64,000 nucleotides of DNA. It comes from Cotesia glomerata (Eukaryota; Arthropoda; Insecta; Hymenoptera; Braconidae). The stretch lies in contig NC_058160.1 in assembly GCF_020080835.1 (NCBI RefSeq), positions 2,976,001 to 3,040,000 of the forward strand. Direction: 5' to 3'. This document shows positions 34,301 to 47,814 of this stretch, piece by piece. Under the pieces are notes generated by a model. The model was not told the origin of the DNA. It searched no databases and saw nothing but the letters and a program-made list of their open reading frames with translations. The position numbers and the translations under genes are program-made. The stretch's first letter is position 1. The number at the start of each line of letters is the position of its first letter.

Positions 34301-35343
34301 GGTATGGTAGAATCTCTAGAAATGAGTATCTTTTCGGACGCCACCCAGCGCTCAAAAGTTAAACTTTTGAAACGAGTATAACAAAAAAGTATTTTCAATA
34401 CTTTTGAATCTCTTTTCTTATGAAGAATTAATATTGTCTATCACTTTGAATTTTTTATACTAACTGGAGTAATGACAATTAGTCATATATTATCGTCCAA
34501 TATTTCTAAAGAACATTATAATAAAGGATAATTTTTACTAATGAAGTATGAACAGATTGCCAAATTAATACTCAAAACAGAAACTTTTGTCCAATCGAAA
34601 AAGTATATGATTTATCATACACAAATATCTTAAAATTAAATAATAATTTCTGCACGCATCATGATGTGAAGCGTCACAGAGTGGTTGATAATCGAAAAAT
34701 ATTTATCGCCTCTTTCTATTTACTGCAGCACATGAATGAAGGCTCATATATTATCAAATTCATAGCTGGCTTGGTAGTAGCGTTCGCACAATTATTTATT
34801 TGGTGTTGGTTCGGTAACGAATTGATTTTCACGGTAAGTTATTTATATTACAATCAACTTCTTAATCAAACTATTAATTCAATAATATTCAAGCTTGAAG
34901 TTTATGTAAATATTAATTCCAAAAACGCAAATATATTTAAGAGTTTGGTTATGGGGACGCTGAAGGCGTAACTTTTAATTTACAAAATTTATTAGTTATT
35001 CAAAAAATAAAATCAAATCAATTTAAAAATAAAAATTTCTTCCAGGCCGATTCATTAACAGAAAGCCTATGGTTGTGCGGATGGGAAAATTCACTTTCTA
35101 ACAATATTAAAAATTCTTTGACTATTTCAATGGCACAAACATTGCGACCGATTGAACTTAATGCTATTGGTCTTTTCCAATTCACTATGCCAACATTCCT
35201 GGAAGTAAATAAAAAAATTTATTGTTTAAACTCATTATACTATTCCTTTCATAATTTATTTACCAAAGTTTTATATTTTTCTTCAGATCGTCAAAAAATC
35301 GTACTCAGTGATGATATTCTTCTTGACTATGATACCAAATTAG
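31312..35343 (+). CDS. Odorant receptor G
   Basis: Complete 424-residue 7tm_6 odorant receptor. Exons: 31312-31352, 31427-31716, 32868-33490, 34729-34833, 35046-35204 and 35287-35343. The first exon is 41 nt (MHRKVINICEK), keeping the HRK motif and the right phase. Exon 3 is 623 nt with YPFD, VRW and QHQK. CWFGNEL is in exon 4. Exon 5 reads LWLCGWEN where most copies read QWMSGWE. IVKKSYS comes before the stop. The donor of intron 3 is GTTCGT, weaker than the rest. Introns 2 and 3 are enlarged by mobile elements (32695-32833, 33697-34389). Poly(A) signal at 35370. Closest to F. No disabling change. Confidence 0.93.
32695..32833. mobile_element. Partial copy of the CACAGTAAAAAATTTTTCGTC element
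   Basis: The right two-thirds matches 50376-50576, including CTACACACTAGAGTGTAAT and the end GACGAAAAATTTTTAACTGTG plus TA. The left end is diverged. Lies in intron 2 of gene G. Confidence 0.65.
33697..34389 (+). mobile_element. 0.7-kb repeat, copy 1
   Basis: From ATAGTAATTTATGTCATATG to GAGTATAACAAAAAA. Copies: 41608-42306 (same strand) and 52671-53711 (opposite strand, interrupted). The interior has two divergently arranged blocks (CGTAAATTTCC and GTACATTC words on both strands). Family unknown. Apparent reading frames in it are not shared intact between copies. Confidence 0.8.
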
Positions 35344-36334
35344 GTTCGACTTACATGATTGGTTGAAGAAATAAATTAATGCTAATACATAAATTTTTGT
35401 AACTTTATAATTATTACCTCCATACATACCTATATTTATAAACTAATTTTATAAGTTATTGAAAATTTTTTACTTTTTATAATTCATTCTCATCTGGTTT
35501 GGTAATAAAAATGTTTATCTTTTATTCTCCGATGCTGAAATTTTAATTTATTTGACGGAAAATCATTACTCATGACTCATGACTATATTTTTGATAACAA
35601 ATGATTTGCTCCTTTGAGATCCTGGATAGTTTTAAATTTCTAAAATTGACTTTGAAAAAATTTAATTATTTAAAATTAGACAAAAACACCTCTTTTTTAC
35701 AAATTTTAACTTTGTGACCAGAAAAACTATAAAATTATCATCAAATGTTGATTTTTGAGCGTCATGTCAAAAAATAAGTACTTTATTATTTCATAACATC
35801 CATCGATGATTTTCGTAATCAGTGTAACTTGATTAAAAAAAAAAAAAAAAAACATTAAAATTAGTAGAAAGAAATTCTGCTGAAGAAATTTTTTAATTAA
35901 AACAACATTAAAAAATCTGGAAATAAAATGAAAAAGTCTTTAAGCCTTTCAATAATTGTTGTAGTATGTTATTGTTACAATATGTCTTCATTGTGAATGC
36001 AAAGAAGAAAAAAAGCTTACAAAGCGAAGTCTCTGAGAGCTTATCGTTGACTGACGATAAAAATTGGTAAGAAAATCACCCCACTTTTTTTTCCGAAGCT
36101 CCTTGCAACAAAGTCTGGCAAAAATTACCCTATCAAATATTCATAAGCGGTTTATATAAATCGATATTTATTATTCATCGAAAGCAATTGATTTCGAAGA
36201 AAAAAAAAGCCTGCGTAAGTAATAGTGCTAGGTAAAATTACAACATTTAAATAAATTGCTAATTTGTACTTCATATTCGTTTCTTTTTTCGGTATTCCAA
36301 ATCTTCTGGGAAAAAAAATTCACAACTAGCGACG
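35344..36334. other. Spacer G to H
   Basis: Gene G 3' flank and the upstream region of pseudogene H. AT-rich. No gene, tRNA or recognisable repeat apart from A tracts. Confidence 0.5.
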
Positions 36335-37452
36335 ATGAATAAAAGACCAATCGAAATACATCGCAAGTACTTGGACAAATGCATTTATTGCATCAGGTAA
36401 CTTTGCATCAAAAAATACAAGAGTTCAATGTTCGATTAATTTAAATTTAAGATAATTTGATACTTTGTCTAAAATTTTTCGTGTTAAGTTTATTTGTCTA
36501 AAATTTTTCGTGTCAAATTTATTACTGTTATTAAATAATTTTTGAACTTTTACAATTTATTAGATTATTTGGAATTTGGACATTTGATTCATCAGCAACG
36601 ATTGTTCAAAAATTCATGAGTGCATTTAGGACAATATTCAATCCGACGATTCTGATTTTTCACTTTCTAACAGTACTCGCAGATATCATAGTGAACTACA
36701 ACGACCTGATAATCGTGGCTGATGATGGATGTTTTCTTGCCGGTTCATTCACGGTGTGACTGGAAAAAATTTTCATAGAATTAGTAAATCAAGTACACGT
36801 CCAATGGAAATTCTCAAAAAATCTTGTGGTAATGCTTTTTTTCACAAGAATTCAGAAACCAAGAAAAAATTCTTGAAGTAATAAAATCAGCTTTTTTTCT
36901 TATGAGTTTTTTTAATCCAAGAGTATTTTTTTTAAACAAGGCTAATTTTTTTTCTTTGTTCACTAAATTTAAACTTTCAGATTCAGGAGTACTGACAATT
37001 ATCAAGCAATACATATTTTTTGAAACTCTCGACTTTTTTATATTGTCATACACGGTAACTTGCCTGGGAATTGGTTTAATCATCCTTCTACCCTTAACCA
37101 GAGGCCCCGCATGAAAAAACTATATATGGCTGAACATATATGGAAAGTTATATGGGGAATATGTGATCATATACAACGGCAAAATTATATATATGAAATA
37201 ATAAATGTTTTGTTAATATAATGAAGATATATTTGATTCAATATAAGTTCAAATATATTAGTGCCGTATATTACTTAGTATATGTTATAAAATATACTAT
37301 TATTATATAAAAATTACTTAGATAGGAAACTATATAATAGATAAATATATTGTTCGTAAAATATATGTTGAGATAGATTATTACTGTATACTTTCATTTA
37401 TAAAATTTCAATTATATGGCAATATATATTATTTTATTATAAAATACCATAC

Positions 37453-37895
37453 ATCCCGCATGGAGAAATATATATGTCGCATATATAATATATATGCCGC
37501 ATATATTTACGCAAAAAAAAATATGTTAACATATATTTTTCACATAGATGCTGACATATATGCAGAGATACATGCTTACATATATGTAGACATATATGTA
37601 AGCATACACTGAAAAAAAAAATTCTAAGTTTGAGAATTTTTTTACTCAAATCAAGAAAGTTAAATTCTTCAAAATTATTTTCTTAATTGAAGTTAAATTA
37701 TTTTCTGTGTATCTCTAGACATATATATTGCATTTATATGCACGCATATATGAGAACATATATCTACGCATATATGTGAACATATATCTACGCATATATG
37801 TGAACATATATACGGACATATATTTAGCGCAAAAAACATATATGTGAAAATATATATTTGCATATATTTTTCGCATATATATTTTTCCATGCGGG
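37453..37895. mobile_element. Second CCCGCATGG-ended element, nested
   Basis: CCCGCATGGAGAAATATATA at the left and TATATTTTTCCATGCGGG at the right. The ends resemble those of the enclosing transposon, so one member of the family seems to have landed in another. It holds a CTTGA element at 37607-37709 and tandem CATATATGTGAACATATAT units. Confidence 0.75.
37607..37709. mobile_element. CTTGA family element, copy 6
   Basis: CACTGAAAAAAAAAATTCTA to TTATTTTCTGTG with TA on both sides. Short internally deleted copy, third level of nesting in H. Confidence 0.8.
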
Positions 37896-39424
37896 TATAA
37901 TACCAGATATTTATGATATGTCGAAATAGCTCAAAACGGAAAGATTAATCAAAAAAAAAAAAAAAATTAATAGTTTTTCGTATATCTTAAGTTTCAAGAG
38001 CAACTTGATCAATCGAGTTTACGGTCGAAGCAAATCTGAATTTCAGTAAATTAGTAACACATCACGAAATATTTTCTTTTTTTTTATAACTTTTTTTCAG
38101 AGAATTATTTGGCCTCAGCATTTTATTGTAATTTTGGTACCAATGCCAATATTAAAATTATATTGAACATATAATTTAAAGTATATTTTAAATTATACTG
38201 AAAAATATATTGTTCTTATACTATTTATAATATAGTATTGATTATAATATGTACAATATATTTAATCATTTATAGCTGAAAATATAATTGAAATATATGT
38301 TATGAGTATAACATCAATACATAATACTACATATATCATTATTGTATATATGAAACGGCAAAATTTTGCATATGGGTCCTTATATAATCACATATATGTT
38401 TATATATGTAAAATATAATTTTTTGTATATGATGAAGGATATATAGCTTTTTCATGCGGGGCGGATTACCAGTGAGAGCAATCTACCCGTTCGATTCGAC
38501 GAAATCAATGACGTACAAGCTGGCGTTCTTCATCCAAGCCTACAACATAACATTTGGACTGGTGACCATTGTCGCTTTAGAGTTTCTCAGCTGGGGACTG
38601 ATGAGGTGGACGATTGTCCAATTGAAAGTCTTATCATCCAATTACAGGCATTGCAACAGCGATATCACGCTTATTGGATCATTGAATGTATCAAAATCCA
38701 CTTACGACAGGATCAAAAACTTTAGCATACTAAAAGTTGATGACGAAGACGTGGAAATACATAATTTCATAGCCTCCGAAGAGAAAGAAGTTGACAGTAT
38801 TGACGATTGCTTCAATTGGCGGTTCAAAACTTGCATAAAACACCACAAGAGATTGATTCAAATAATTCATCAATTAAACAGTGTTTTCACTACCAGTCTC
38901 TTGGTCCAACTTGAAGTCAGCAGTTTTTTGATGTGCTTAAATGGTTATCTTGCATTTATGGTAAGTACTAGAGGTTTCCCGCTCGCTTCGCTGGGCGAAT
39001 TGAAAAGGAAATAAATTAAATTTTATGTTTTATTTTTATTTATTTTTTTTCATATATTCTATATCTCAAATTTCTTTTCTATATCTCAGTGTTTATAAAA
39101 TGCAATGCTTTTAATCTGTTACATTTTCGCAATCCCGTAATGAGAACAATTCATCGATTATGTGATCAGCAAAAATAAAATGTATGTAAAATTCTTAGTC
39201 CGTTAACTGAATAGCTATATGTAATGTTAAATTTTGGAAACTTTACAATGACTTTTTTGCCGCTGCCAAAGAGACGATTGTTGTAAAAAAATATCACTAT
39301 TAAGTAAGAAAAATATTTAAATCCGTTGACCTTGGAGGCCATCCCGGTATTTGTCTGTTTCTCTTGAGATTCTATCAAATTTTATATTTGTAGGAACTGT
39401 ATTTGAAGAATATGAATTTTTTGA

Positions 39425-39980
39425 CAATTATCATTCCCGCACTCCTATGTGGGGGAGAAACTTCGTAAGATCCTATTCGAGATGATTTTTACATTATAAA
39501 TAAAAGATTCCAACAAAACTTCGAGTCTATAAAAACTATCGATTGGAAATAAGAAATTTTCATTGTTAACGCCCCCACAATCCCTTTTGGGGTTAGAATT
39601 CGAGAAAATCCATTTTCAGTTGAACTTGACATCGTACACGAAGATTCTTACCAAATTTAGAATCTGCAGCAGTTACAGTTTGGAAATTAAAATTTTAGAT
39701 TTTAATACCCACCCCCGCAATCCCTATCGGAAGTAGAATTTTTTGGAATCCATTTTGAGATGATCTCTTCATGACAAATGAAAGATTCCGACCTAATTTC
39801 GAGTTTGTAAAAGTTACAGTTTGAAAATGGAAATTTGAAATTCTAACACCCAGCCCCGCAATCCCTGTCGGAAGTAGAATTTATTGAAATCCGTTTTGAG
39901 ATGATCTCTACATGACAAATAAAAGATTCTTACCAAATTTACAGCTTTTAGAAGCTATATTTTGGAAATTAAGATTTTTT
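39425..39980. repeat. Diverged tandem repeat, about 134-140 bp unit
   Basis: Four units, marked by CCCGCA(A/C)TCC...GGAAGTAGAATT at about 39437, 39571, 39711 and 39851, each followed by a GAAAGATTC(C/T) phrase. Located in intron 3 of pseudogene H. Confidence 0.75.
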
Positions 39981-41082
39981 TTTCGCTCTGTGCGGCGGTC
40001 CAACGAAATTTATTATTTTTCCGTAAAAAATAATAATTTCATTTTTACTCGGGACTCGAAAAAAAATTTTCCAATTTTTTTGCGCCCCTACGAAAAAAAC
40101 ATTTGAACTAAAAATACACAGCTGAATTCTAAATTCAAGCTTTCATTTGAATCAGTTCCCGAACGACAATCAAAGATTGATAAGATCTATTATGTATCTA
40201 ATCGCTGGGTTTGTACAATTATTATATTGGTGTGGATTTGGCAATGAACTCAAGTATCAGGTAAATATTAAAACATGTTTACATCAGTCTCTTTAATTTT
40301 ACAAATTTAAATAATTAAAGTTACTTTGTAAAATAAACTGCTTTTGAAAACGAAAAATAAATTAAACAATAAATTGTTAAAAAATATGCTTGAAATTTTC
40401 ATAGATAAATGACCTAACAACAAGCCAATGAATGTCTGGTTGGGAAGATAAATACGACAGGGGTATCAAAAATTTGGTTACAACCGCGATGATCAGAGCT
40501 ATGCAGCCGATGGAAGTTAAAGCTGGTGGTATCTTTATTCTTTCAATGGAAACCTTTCTTTCGGTATTGTAACCAATAATATTTACTATTTTTTTTTATG
40601 TAATTACTGAAAATTTACAGCTCAATTTCTCATAGATTCCTAAAACATCTTACTCGGTATTTGTGTTTCTGACTACTGTATCTGAGAACAACTGATTGCA
40701 TGATACTAAGAAATTAATGTATAACATATACATGCGCTTTTGTCAGTAACTGACGACAATAAAAACAAAATATGGATGATGATATAGTTAAAACTAATTT
40801 TTTTAGTCATTAATAGTTTAGAACTAAGCATTGTTAGTCATTTGTAAGAAAGAAAACTTTTTTCTGGTGTTAAAGACTTTGAAATAAATAAAATTATTAA
40901 TATTAATTACCACTAGTTGAATATTTTAACATTGATAGTTTGAAAAAGTCTATGATAAATAATTACACTGTGATTCGGTGCTATGCAGTACTAGTACATA
41001 CATGAGAATAACAATGTTGATTAATATTCATGTCAGTACTGAATAAGAAAAACAATGTTGATTCATATTGATGTCACATTTT

Positions 41083-44000
41083 TTACTCCTCAGTCATCAT
41101 AGTATTGAGGATAGCAAAGTATGAATAAGACTTTTGTATTATCTGAAAAAAAATTTTGTTACTTCACCAGAGGCTCATACGTATGTTAGAAAGCTCGTAC
41201 AGCTCTAGCCATTCATTAGCAAGCCTGCTCGTAAAATAATTTATTATGGCTATATATGACCTAATATGTTCATATCAGGCTAAATATGAGAATAAACAGA
41301 CATGATAATTTTTCAGTTATTTATTCTTTCTAGAAATTTGCACGTCAATTAACAAGTCGTATTAATTAATAATAGGTTTAATAGTTGATTAAACTTAAAA
41401 TTAATGTTGGATAAGCTAGTTTCCGTGGACAAATTTCCTGATATAGCCTGATATGCTCATATATGACATCAAAATTTTTATGAATATATATGGCTGAGGC
41501 TATATATGGTGTAATATGCAGAGATATTCCTTTTTTATGTGTTCTTAAATGACGTGATATGTCCTGATTTAAAAACCATTTAGATCAGATCACATCAAGC
41601 CATGAATAGAATAGTAATTTATGTCATATGGCCGCAAAGTAACGGTTTTATGACAACGACGATGTTGCGATATGAGCTTAAGGTTCGTGGCGGGAATGTA
41701 CGAAAACGGGCGCAATTTTAAAGTCCGAGGCAAAGCCGAGGACGGAAATTTACGCTCGTTTTCGTACATTCGCGTCACAAACTTTAAAGCGAATATCGTA
41801 AAATCGTCGTTGTCAAAATCACCACTTAGTGGCCAAATGACATACAATATTTTTTGTTATTATCGCTCCATAAGTTTAACTTTTGAGGGATGGGAGGCAA
41901 ATAATGACATATTCAAATTTTATGAAGTTTCACAAAAGCCAAAAAACTTAATTTTATATTTATTATCTTTTTATTAATATTTATTTATGACGTGGTTGTT
42001 ATTTCATTAACATTAGGTCCGCTTCGTAATTAATTGCCAGCAGAGAAATAATTAGCGCCACTCAATAGTAACTAAGTTTAAAAATTTACTCAAAATCCAT
42101 CGGTCGGTACACTAGAATTTGATTTATTTCGTTCTAAATTTCATCCGATTGCACAAGGACAGTACGGAAAAAAAAGGAGAAGTAAACTTTGCGGCCTAGG
42201 CCGCGGAAAAAAGGCCGTATGGTAGAGTCTTTAGAAATGAGTATTTTTTCGGACGCCACCCAGCACTCAAAAGTTGAACTTTTGGAGCGAGTATAACAAA
42301 AAATTTTTTTACGGATACTACAATGATCAATTTGAAATTATAGTTACCGACAAGTAAGTTTCCATGGAAAAAATGAAAAAGTAACCCGCGGTCATAACCA
42401 TCGGCGTAAGTCCTTGTAATAATCCTATGATAATTACTTGTTTGTCATTTGTTTTAAAATGATTTTCCCATCCACAATCGTAAATGCTTCTCTGCAAGGC
42501 GTCATGCTGTAACAGTAAAATCCCACTTCTATGACGGCCACCGAAATGAACCCTCTAGTTTAGTAATGAAAGTATAAACCTCTTTGATAAGAAAATCCCC
42601 ATAAATAGACCAGTAGAGCAGGTGACAAAGCCCACTGAGAAGCATTATCAAATCTCTAAAGATGTTTCTACCTTTCTTGAGACCCTATAATACATTAAAA
42701 ATTAAATAAACTGGATTAGTACGATAGTTACCTGACTAACCAGCGCCATTTGAAAAAGACCAATGCAAGTTAGCATGCAATCAGAGGCTATTTGGGCGAA
42801 GAAAACCAGACTGAAAAGATTGTTGTATGCATCAATTACGTCTATTATCCTACGATGGTGGAATACGCACAGCTTGAACCTCTTGATGAATGAGTCTTGG
42901 TCGACGCGTACCTCATCTTCAGTGAAAGGAATGAAGGCATGGATTTCTCGTTGCTTTTCAGTTGTCTTAAAGTACTTGTAGTTCAAGGCGATTTCGTAAT
43001 TTTCATTGGACATCGAAAAAGTGGCGCGGGGTGTGTCAAAATTGTTACAGTGACGGAAGTTTGACTGGAGCACCACTAGCTGGATGTTTATCCACCTGAT
43101 CAGTCCCATGACTGCAGGATCATGGATCAGGACCCACAAGTTATTGGTAACCAGACTGTAGTATTCGATCGCGTAGATTATTTCAAACAGGGGGGATGGT
43201 GTCTCGTCGAAGGGAAAAGTAGCCCGGATCGGCAGGATTCGCGTTCTCAAAATTGTTTTTATCGGTAACAAGCAAGACAAACTAACAGACGTAATTGCTA
43301 ATATAAACATCGAGAAATCAAAATTTTGGTAGGTCATCGCTACCTGGATCTCGGTTATTATTCCTAAATCTGTGGGTGTTAATAGTTATCATTCATTATT
43401 TACACTGATAGATAAATTTGTTAATATTTATTAAAAGTTAATAACAAGATCATTGTACTTGCCAGATGAGTACTTAAGCTTTTTGATGGGACCATGGACC
43501 TTATCGATAAGCTCATGGAAGGCCTCCTGATTCCTGTGGATTACCAGAGTCTTTAAAATGGTAGCTATCATTGGAAGTATGTACCCAAAATTATAGGAAA
43601 CTTCTTGAATGTTGTCCATGTTGCAGAAAAAGTCTGCGGTACTCAGTACTACTACCAATATAGTGGTGATCCAGTTTACTACCCTCATCGTGAGTCCTTT
43701 CAAGTATCCTGACAGTGACTGCGATGAAGGATCTATTAGCCCGAGACACCTTTACCGAAGATTTACATCAAAATAAGTACCGTTATACATTTCTCACAAA
43801 AATTAAGGGAGAAAGAAAAAAATCCAAATTTTTGGGGGATTCTCAACAGGCTATAACTTGAAGAAAAATGGTTGTACAGCAAATAAAAAAAGAAAGTAAA
43901 TTATAGCTCCAAGTGTTTAGTTTTTGGATATAAGTTCCAAAAGTGTTTTTTGAAATTTTTTTTTCGAGTAACCTCAAGAAAACTACCGAGAAAAAAAATT

Positions 44001-47000
44001 TTCGAAATTTTTTTGTTTTTTCTTTTTAGTCTACGGACTTGGAAAAAAATTTTTTGACTTAACCTCTAAATAGACCGGATAACTTTCTTATTCAGCTTCA
44101 ATTTGTTTTTGAAGAGAACTCGATGAGAGTATTTTTCGCGGAGATATTAGTGTTTGAATAGAAAAGGATCATTTTGTCTTTGATTATCAATAACTCAGCA
44201 ACCAATAATTGCACAAAAAATTCAAGGTAAGTTTCGAAAACTGGAATGAATCCTCTTCGTAGGTAGGCTATTAATTTTTTGAAAAAAATATTTTTTTCAG
44301 TCATTACATGAATTCAAAAAAGCAACCAAAGAAGCGCTTTTCGAAGTTTTTTGAAAAATCAAGCGCCTAATCAAAAATATCGAGGAAACCACTAATATTA
44401 AGTGTGCCCTTTAACAGTTTAATATACACGGAAAGAAAAATGTGGGAACTATACCCATAATTTGATAGGAACAGCTCCCAGGCAATTATAGAAACTGTTC
44501 CGAGACAATTATAGGAACTGTTCCCATAATTATAAGAAAATTTCCTAGAATTATGGGAACAGTTCCCATAACGATGGTAATTGTTCCTATAATGGTGTAG
44601 GAATGGTTTCTATAATTATCCTATACAATTATAGGAACCATTCCTACATTATTACACTGATAGAAGGATTTATTAACTATTGATAATTTAATTTATTTGA
44701 AGACAATTATTTAATTTATTAAATTTTAATAAATATTTTTTAACATTCAATAAATATTTATTTAGGAGGAAAGTACATTTATTAATAGTTAATAAGTATT
44801 TATTAATAGTTAACAAATATTTATTAACAATTAATAAATATTTTGTTGAGTGAATTTGTTTCGCTTGCAATGTCATATGATTTGAAGATTGCTTATAAAC
44901 AAAAATCATCTTTATAAATTATTTGCATTAATTATATTACATTATAATAAAGTTTATTGTAAAATACCAAATTCTATCACAGCTCATAATTATCTTTTAT
45001 ATTTTTAAATATTAAAAACGTTAATTTATTTAGTGAATTTAATTATTATCACGTATTCTAGCTGTAGGGTTATAAAAAGTGTCAAAAAAAATTGCTATTT
45101 TTGCTTTTTATTTTAAATAAATATTTGTTAATAAACTGTACTTAATAATCACTTATTAACTGATAATAAATATTTGTTAACAGTTAACGAATATTTATTA
45201 ACATTTAATAAATAATTTATTAACTGTTAATAAATATTTATTAAATCCTATGATGTTAAAAAATCATTTATTAACAGTTAATAAAGTTTATTAAATATAA
45301 ACAAATTTTTCTATCAGTGTATGGGAATGATTCCCATAATATTATGGGAAATATTCCCATAATGATATAGTAATGGTTTCTATATCAATATGATAACTAT
45401 TCTCATAATGGTATAGGAATGATTTCTAAAATATTATAAGCATCATTCCTATACCATTATGGGAATCTAAAGATAAAATCTTCGTGCGGAATCAGTTCAA
45501 AGTTTTTTCGAATTTTTTTTATTTGATTTTTTTGAAAATTTTTATTTTCCAAAATTTTGATTGTTTTTACGTATCAATTTCTTGTTAATTATAATTTTTT
45601 AATAATCTGAATAACTTGCAAAATTCAGATTTTTTTATCCTGTCGAAAGAAAAATTAATCTGGAATTATTTCGGAATCGATCCGAAATTGTGTCGTTAAA
45701 AGAAATACCTATTTTAATTTATTTTTTTTTTATTGCAGGAATGACTCCAATATTGGTATAGAAATAATTCCTATAATAGTATAGGAATACACGGAGAGAA
45801 AAATATGGAAATCATTCCTATAATTTTAATGAAATGTTTTCCTATACAATTTTAGGAGTGATTACTTAAATTATGGGAATTGTACCCATAATCTTTGGGA
45901 AATGTCACTATAATTATGGGAATGGTTCCTATAATTATAGGAACGATACCTATTATTATAACTGTAATATCGGCATGATTCCCATAATATATAGGAATGG
46001 TTTCCATAATATATAGGAATAGTTTCTATAATATTATAGGAACCATTCCTATAATATTATGGGAACCATTCCCATAATATTATAGTGATGATGCCTAATA
46101 ATATTGAGATATTTATCATTACAACTCAAGTTATTTGTGACTTCGATGACCACTTTGAAGCATTTGAAATTATTAGTAATTTCGATAATTTTACTTGCTT
46201 CCCAATAACATCACTTGAAATATGTAAAATAAGTAATATTGTTCATATAAATAATAAAAGTTACACATCCAAAAGGTGGATTTAATAAATATTAAACGTA
46301 TGTATTGTAAATTCATAATTTGTTTTAAAAATAAAATGAAATTGTAAAAATAAACAATGAATTTCCATTTCTACTTTGCTCCTCTAATTGTATAGCGAGA
46401 AAATATCCCTTTTATTAGAGAAACTTTAGAATTGCTACAATATTTTTCAATATTATCTAACACAATAATAACTGAGTTGGAATAAACAATTTAAGATTAA
46501 GTACACACGTAAATAAAAATTATGAAAAAGAAATTTTTTCACTCTAGTGAAAGATCAATTTTTATTTACAAAAAAAAAATTTATTTGCAAAAAAATATAT
46601 AATAATTACTTTATATTTTTGATGTGATTACTTCATTATTATGAACATAAACATTTTTCTATTATTATGTGCGTCATTGCCATAATATTATAGGAACCAT
46701 TCCTATAATATTATAGGGACCATTCCTCTAATATTATAGGAAATATTCCTATAATATTATAGGAACCATTCGCATAATATATTGAAGCTATTCCATTATT
46801 ATGTAGGAATGTTTCCAATAAGCTATGGGTATGGTTCCTATGAGTATAGGATTGATACCTATAATGATCATTTTATTATAGGAACCATTCCCATAATTTT
46901 TGGAAAGGTTCCTATAAATTTCTCTCCGTGTAGTTCTCATAATTTTCTTTCCGTGCACCCACAAAAATCCTATAAAATTTCAATTTGATTCAGCCAACCG

Positions 47001-47774
47001 ATTTCTTGTCCCACTCAATTGAAATTTAAAAAAAATTAAAGGAGCAAGAGTTTTGCTCTGAAAAGGTCATAATTTTTATTAAAATAAAAAAAATTTTTTT
47101 TTCGACGTGATAACGTCTTATAAATCGATAAATAAGCGAGAGCGCGGAATAAGCGATAGAGAAGCACGATCGGCCTAAACGTTGACTTGTGACACATTTA
47201 CCTTTCTTCTCGCGTGACGTCAGAGCATTAAATTAGCAAAAATTGTAAATAACATTTGAAAATTAAAAATTAATGTTTTTAACCAGTTTTAAAAAATATT
47301 TATGTTAAATTATATTAATTATATCAAATTATTACTAATAAATATAATATAATGATATAATATAATAATAATATATTATAATATAATTATAATATAATAA
47401 TATAATTAATATAATATTATTAATATAATAATTATATTAATAATTAATATTAATTACAAATAAGTAAAGTAATAATAATTATAAACGTTAAATTAATAAA
47501 ATAATAAAATAAAATAAAATATTTGAATTAACGAGTGTAAATAAATGTTAATTTGTCGAACAAATTGTAATTTTCAATTAAATCCTTCTTGGTATTAAAC
47601 AAAATGATGATAAATCAGTGAAAATAATTCAATTTAATTCATAACAGTATGCAATTTTTCATCAATGTTTCTTTATGACGTTATCACGTAAAACCATCGT
47701 CCGTAAACCGACTTTACAGGCAACCAATTTTTTTTTTCATTTTTCTCAATTTTGCATCAGTGACTTGGTAAATT

Positions 47775-47814
<40 letters not shown>

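Larger units (their letters stand above)
37105..38461. mobile_element. Transposon with CCCCGCATG ends in exon 3 of H
   Basis: CCCCGCATGAAAAAACTATA at the left and its inverse (TATAGCTTTTTCATGCGGGG) at the right. The empty site survives in the paralogue H' (AGAGGCGGACTACC near 52040). Target duplication is none or the dinucleotide GC, depending on where the ends are drawn. The interior is almost only ATATATG-type words, with two further elements nested inside. No transposase. Confidence 0.9.
36335..40695 (+). pseudogene. Odorant receptor pseudogene H
   Basis: All six exons can be placed: 36335-36396 (MNKRPIEIHRKYLD), 36564-36828, 36981-37104 plus 38462-38960, 40156-40260, 40405-40563 and 40636-40695. 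Exon 3 is split by a 1357-bp transposon; its two parts add to exactly 623 nt, the family length, and the frame is otherwise open with YPFD and MRWTIVQ. Exon 2, compared with its copy near 51600, has lost 24 nt, which creates a TGA after TV, and one further base downstream. Exon 5 reads CAATGA, so W becomes a stop in Q(W)MSGWE. The last exon is IPKTSYS. Clearly non-functional, but recent enough to be fully legible. Confidence 0.93.
44427..46955. mobile_element. Element with CACGGAAAGAAAA ends and ATTATAGGAAC repeats
   Basis: CACGGAAAGAAAA at the left, exact inverse TTTTCTTTCCGTG at the right. The interior is built of (C/T)ATTCC(C/T)ATAATATTATAGGAAC-type words on both strands. It contains two other elements: 44655-45319 and 45790-46930. 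Confidence 0.8.

Noticed and set aside
37437..37890. Minus-strand frames with repeated HICxHIC residues
   Set aside because: Translations of CATATATG-type simple repeats inside the nested element.
38454..39014. Independent short receptor gene starting with ATG at 38454
   Set aside because: The ATG is part of the transposon end (CATGCGGGG); the rest is the second half of exon 3 of pseudogene H.
46085..46988. Small protein genes in the ATTATAGGAAC region
   Set aside because: One frame is low-complexity AT-rich sequence and the other reads the element's repeat words; no start context, splice sites or motif support.
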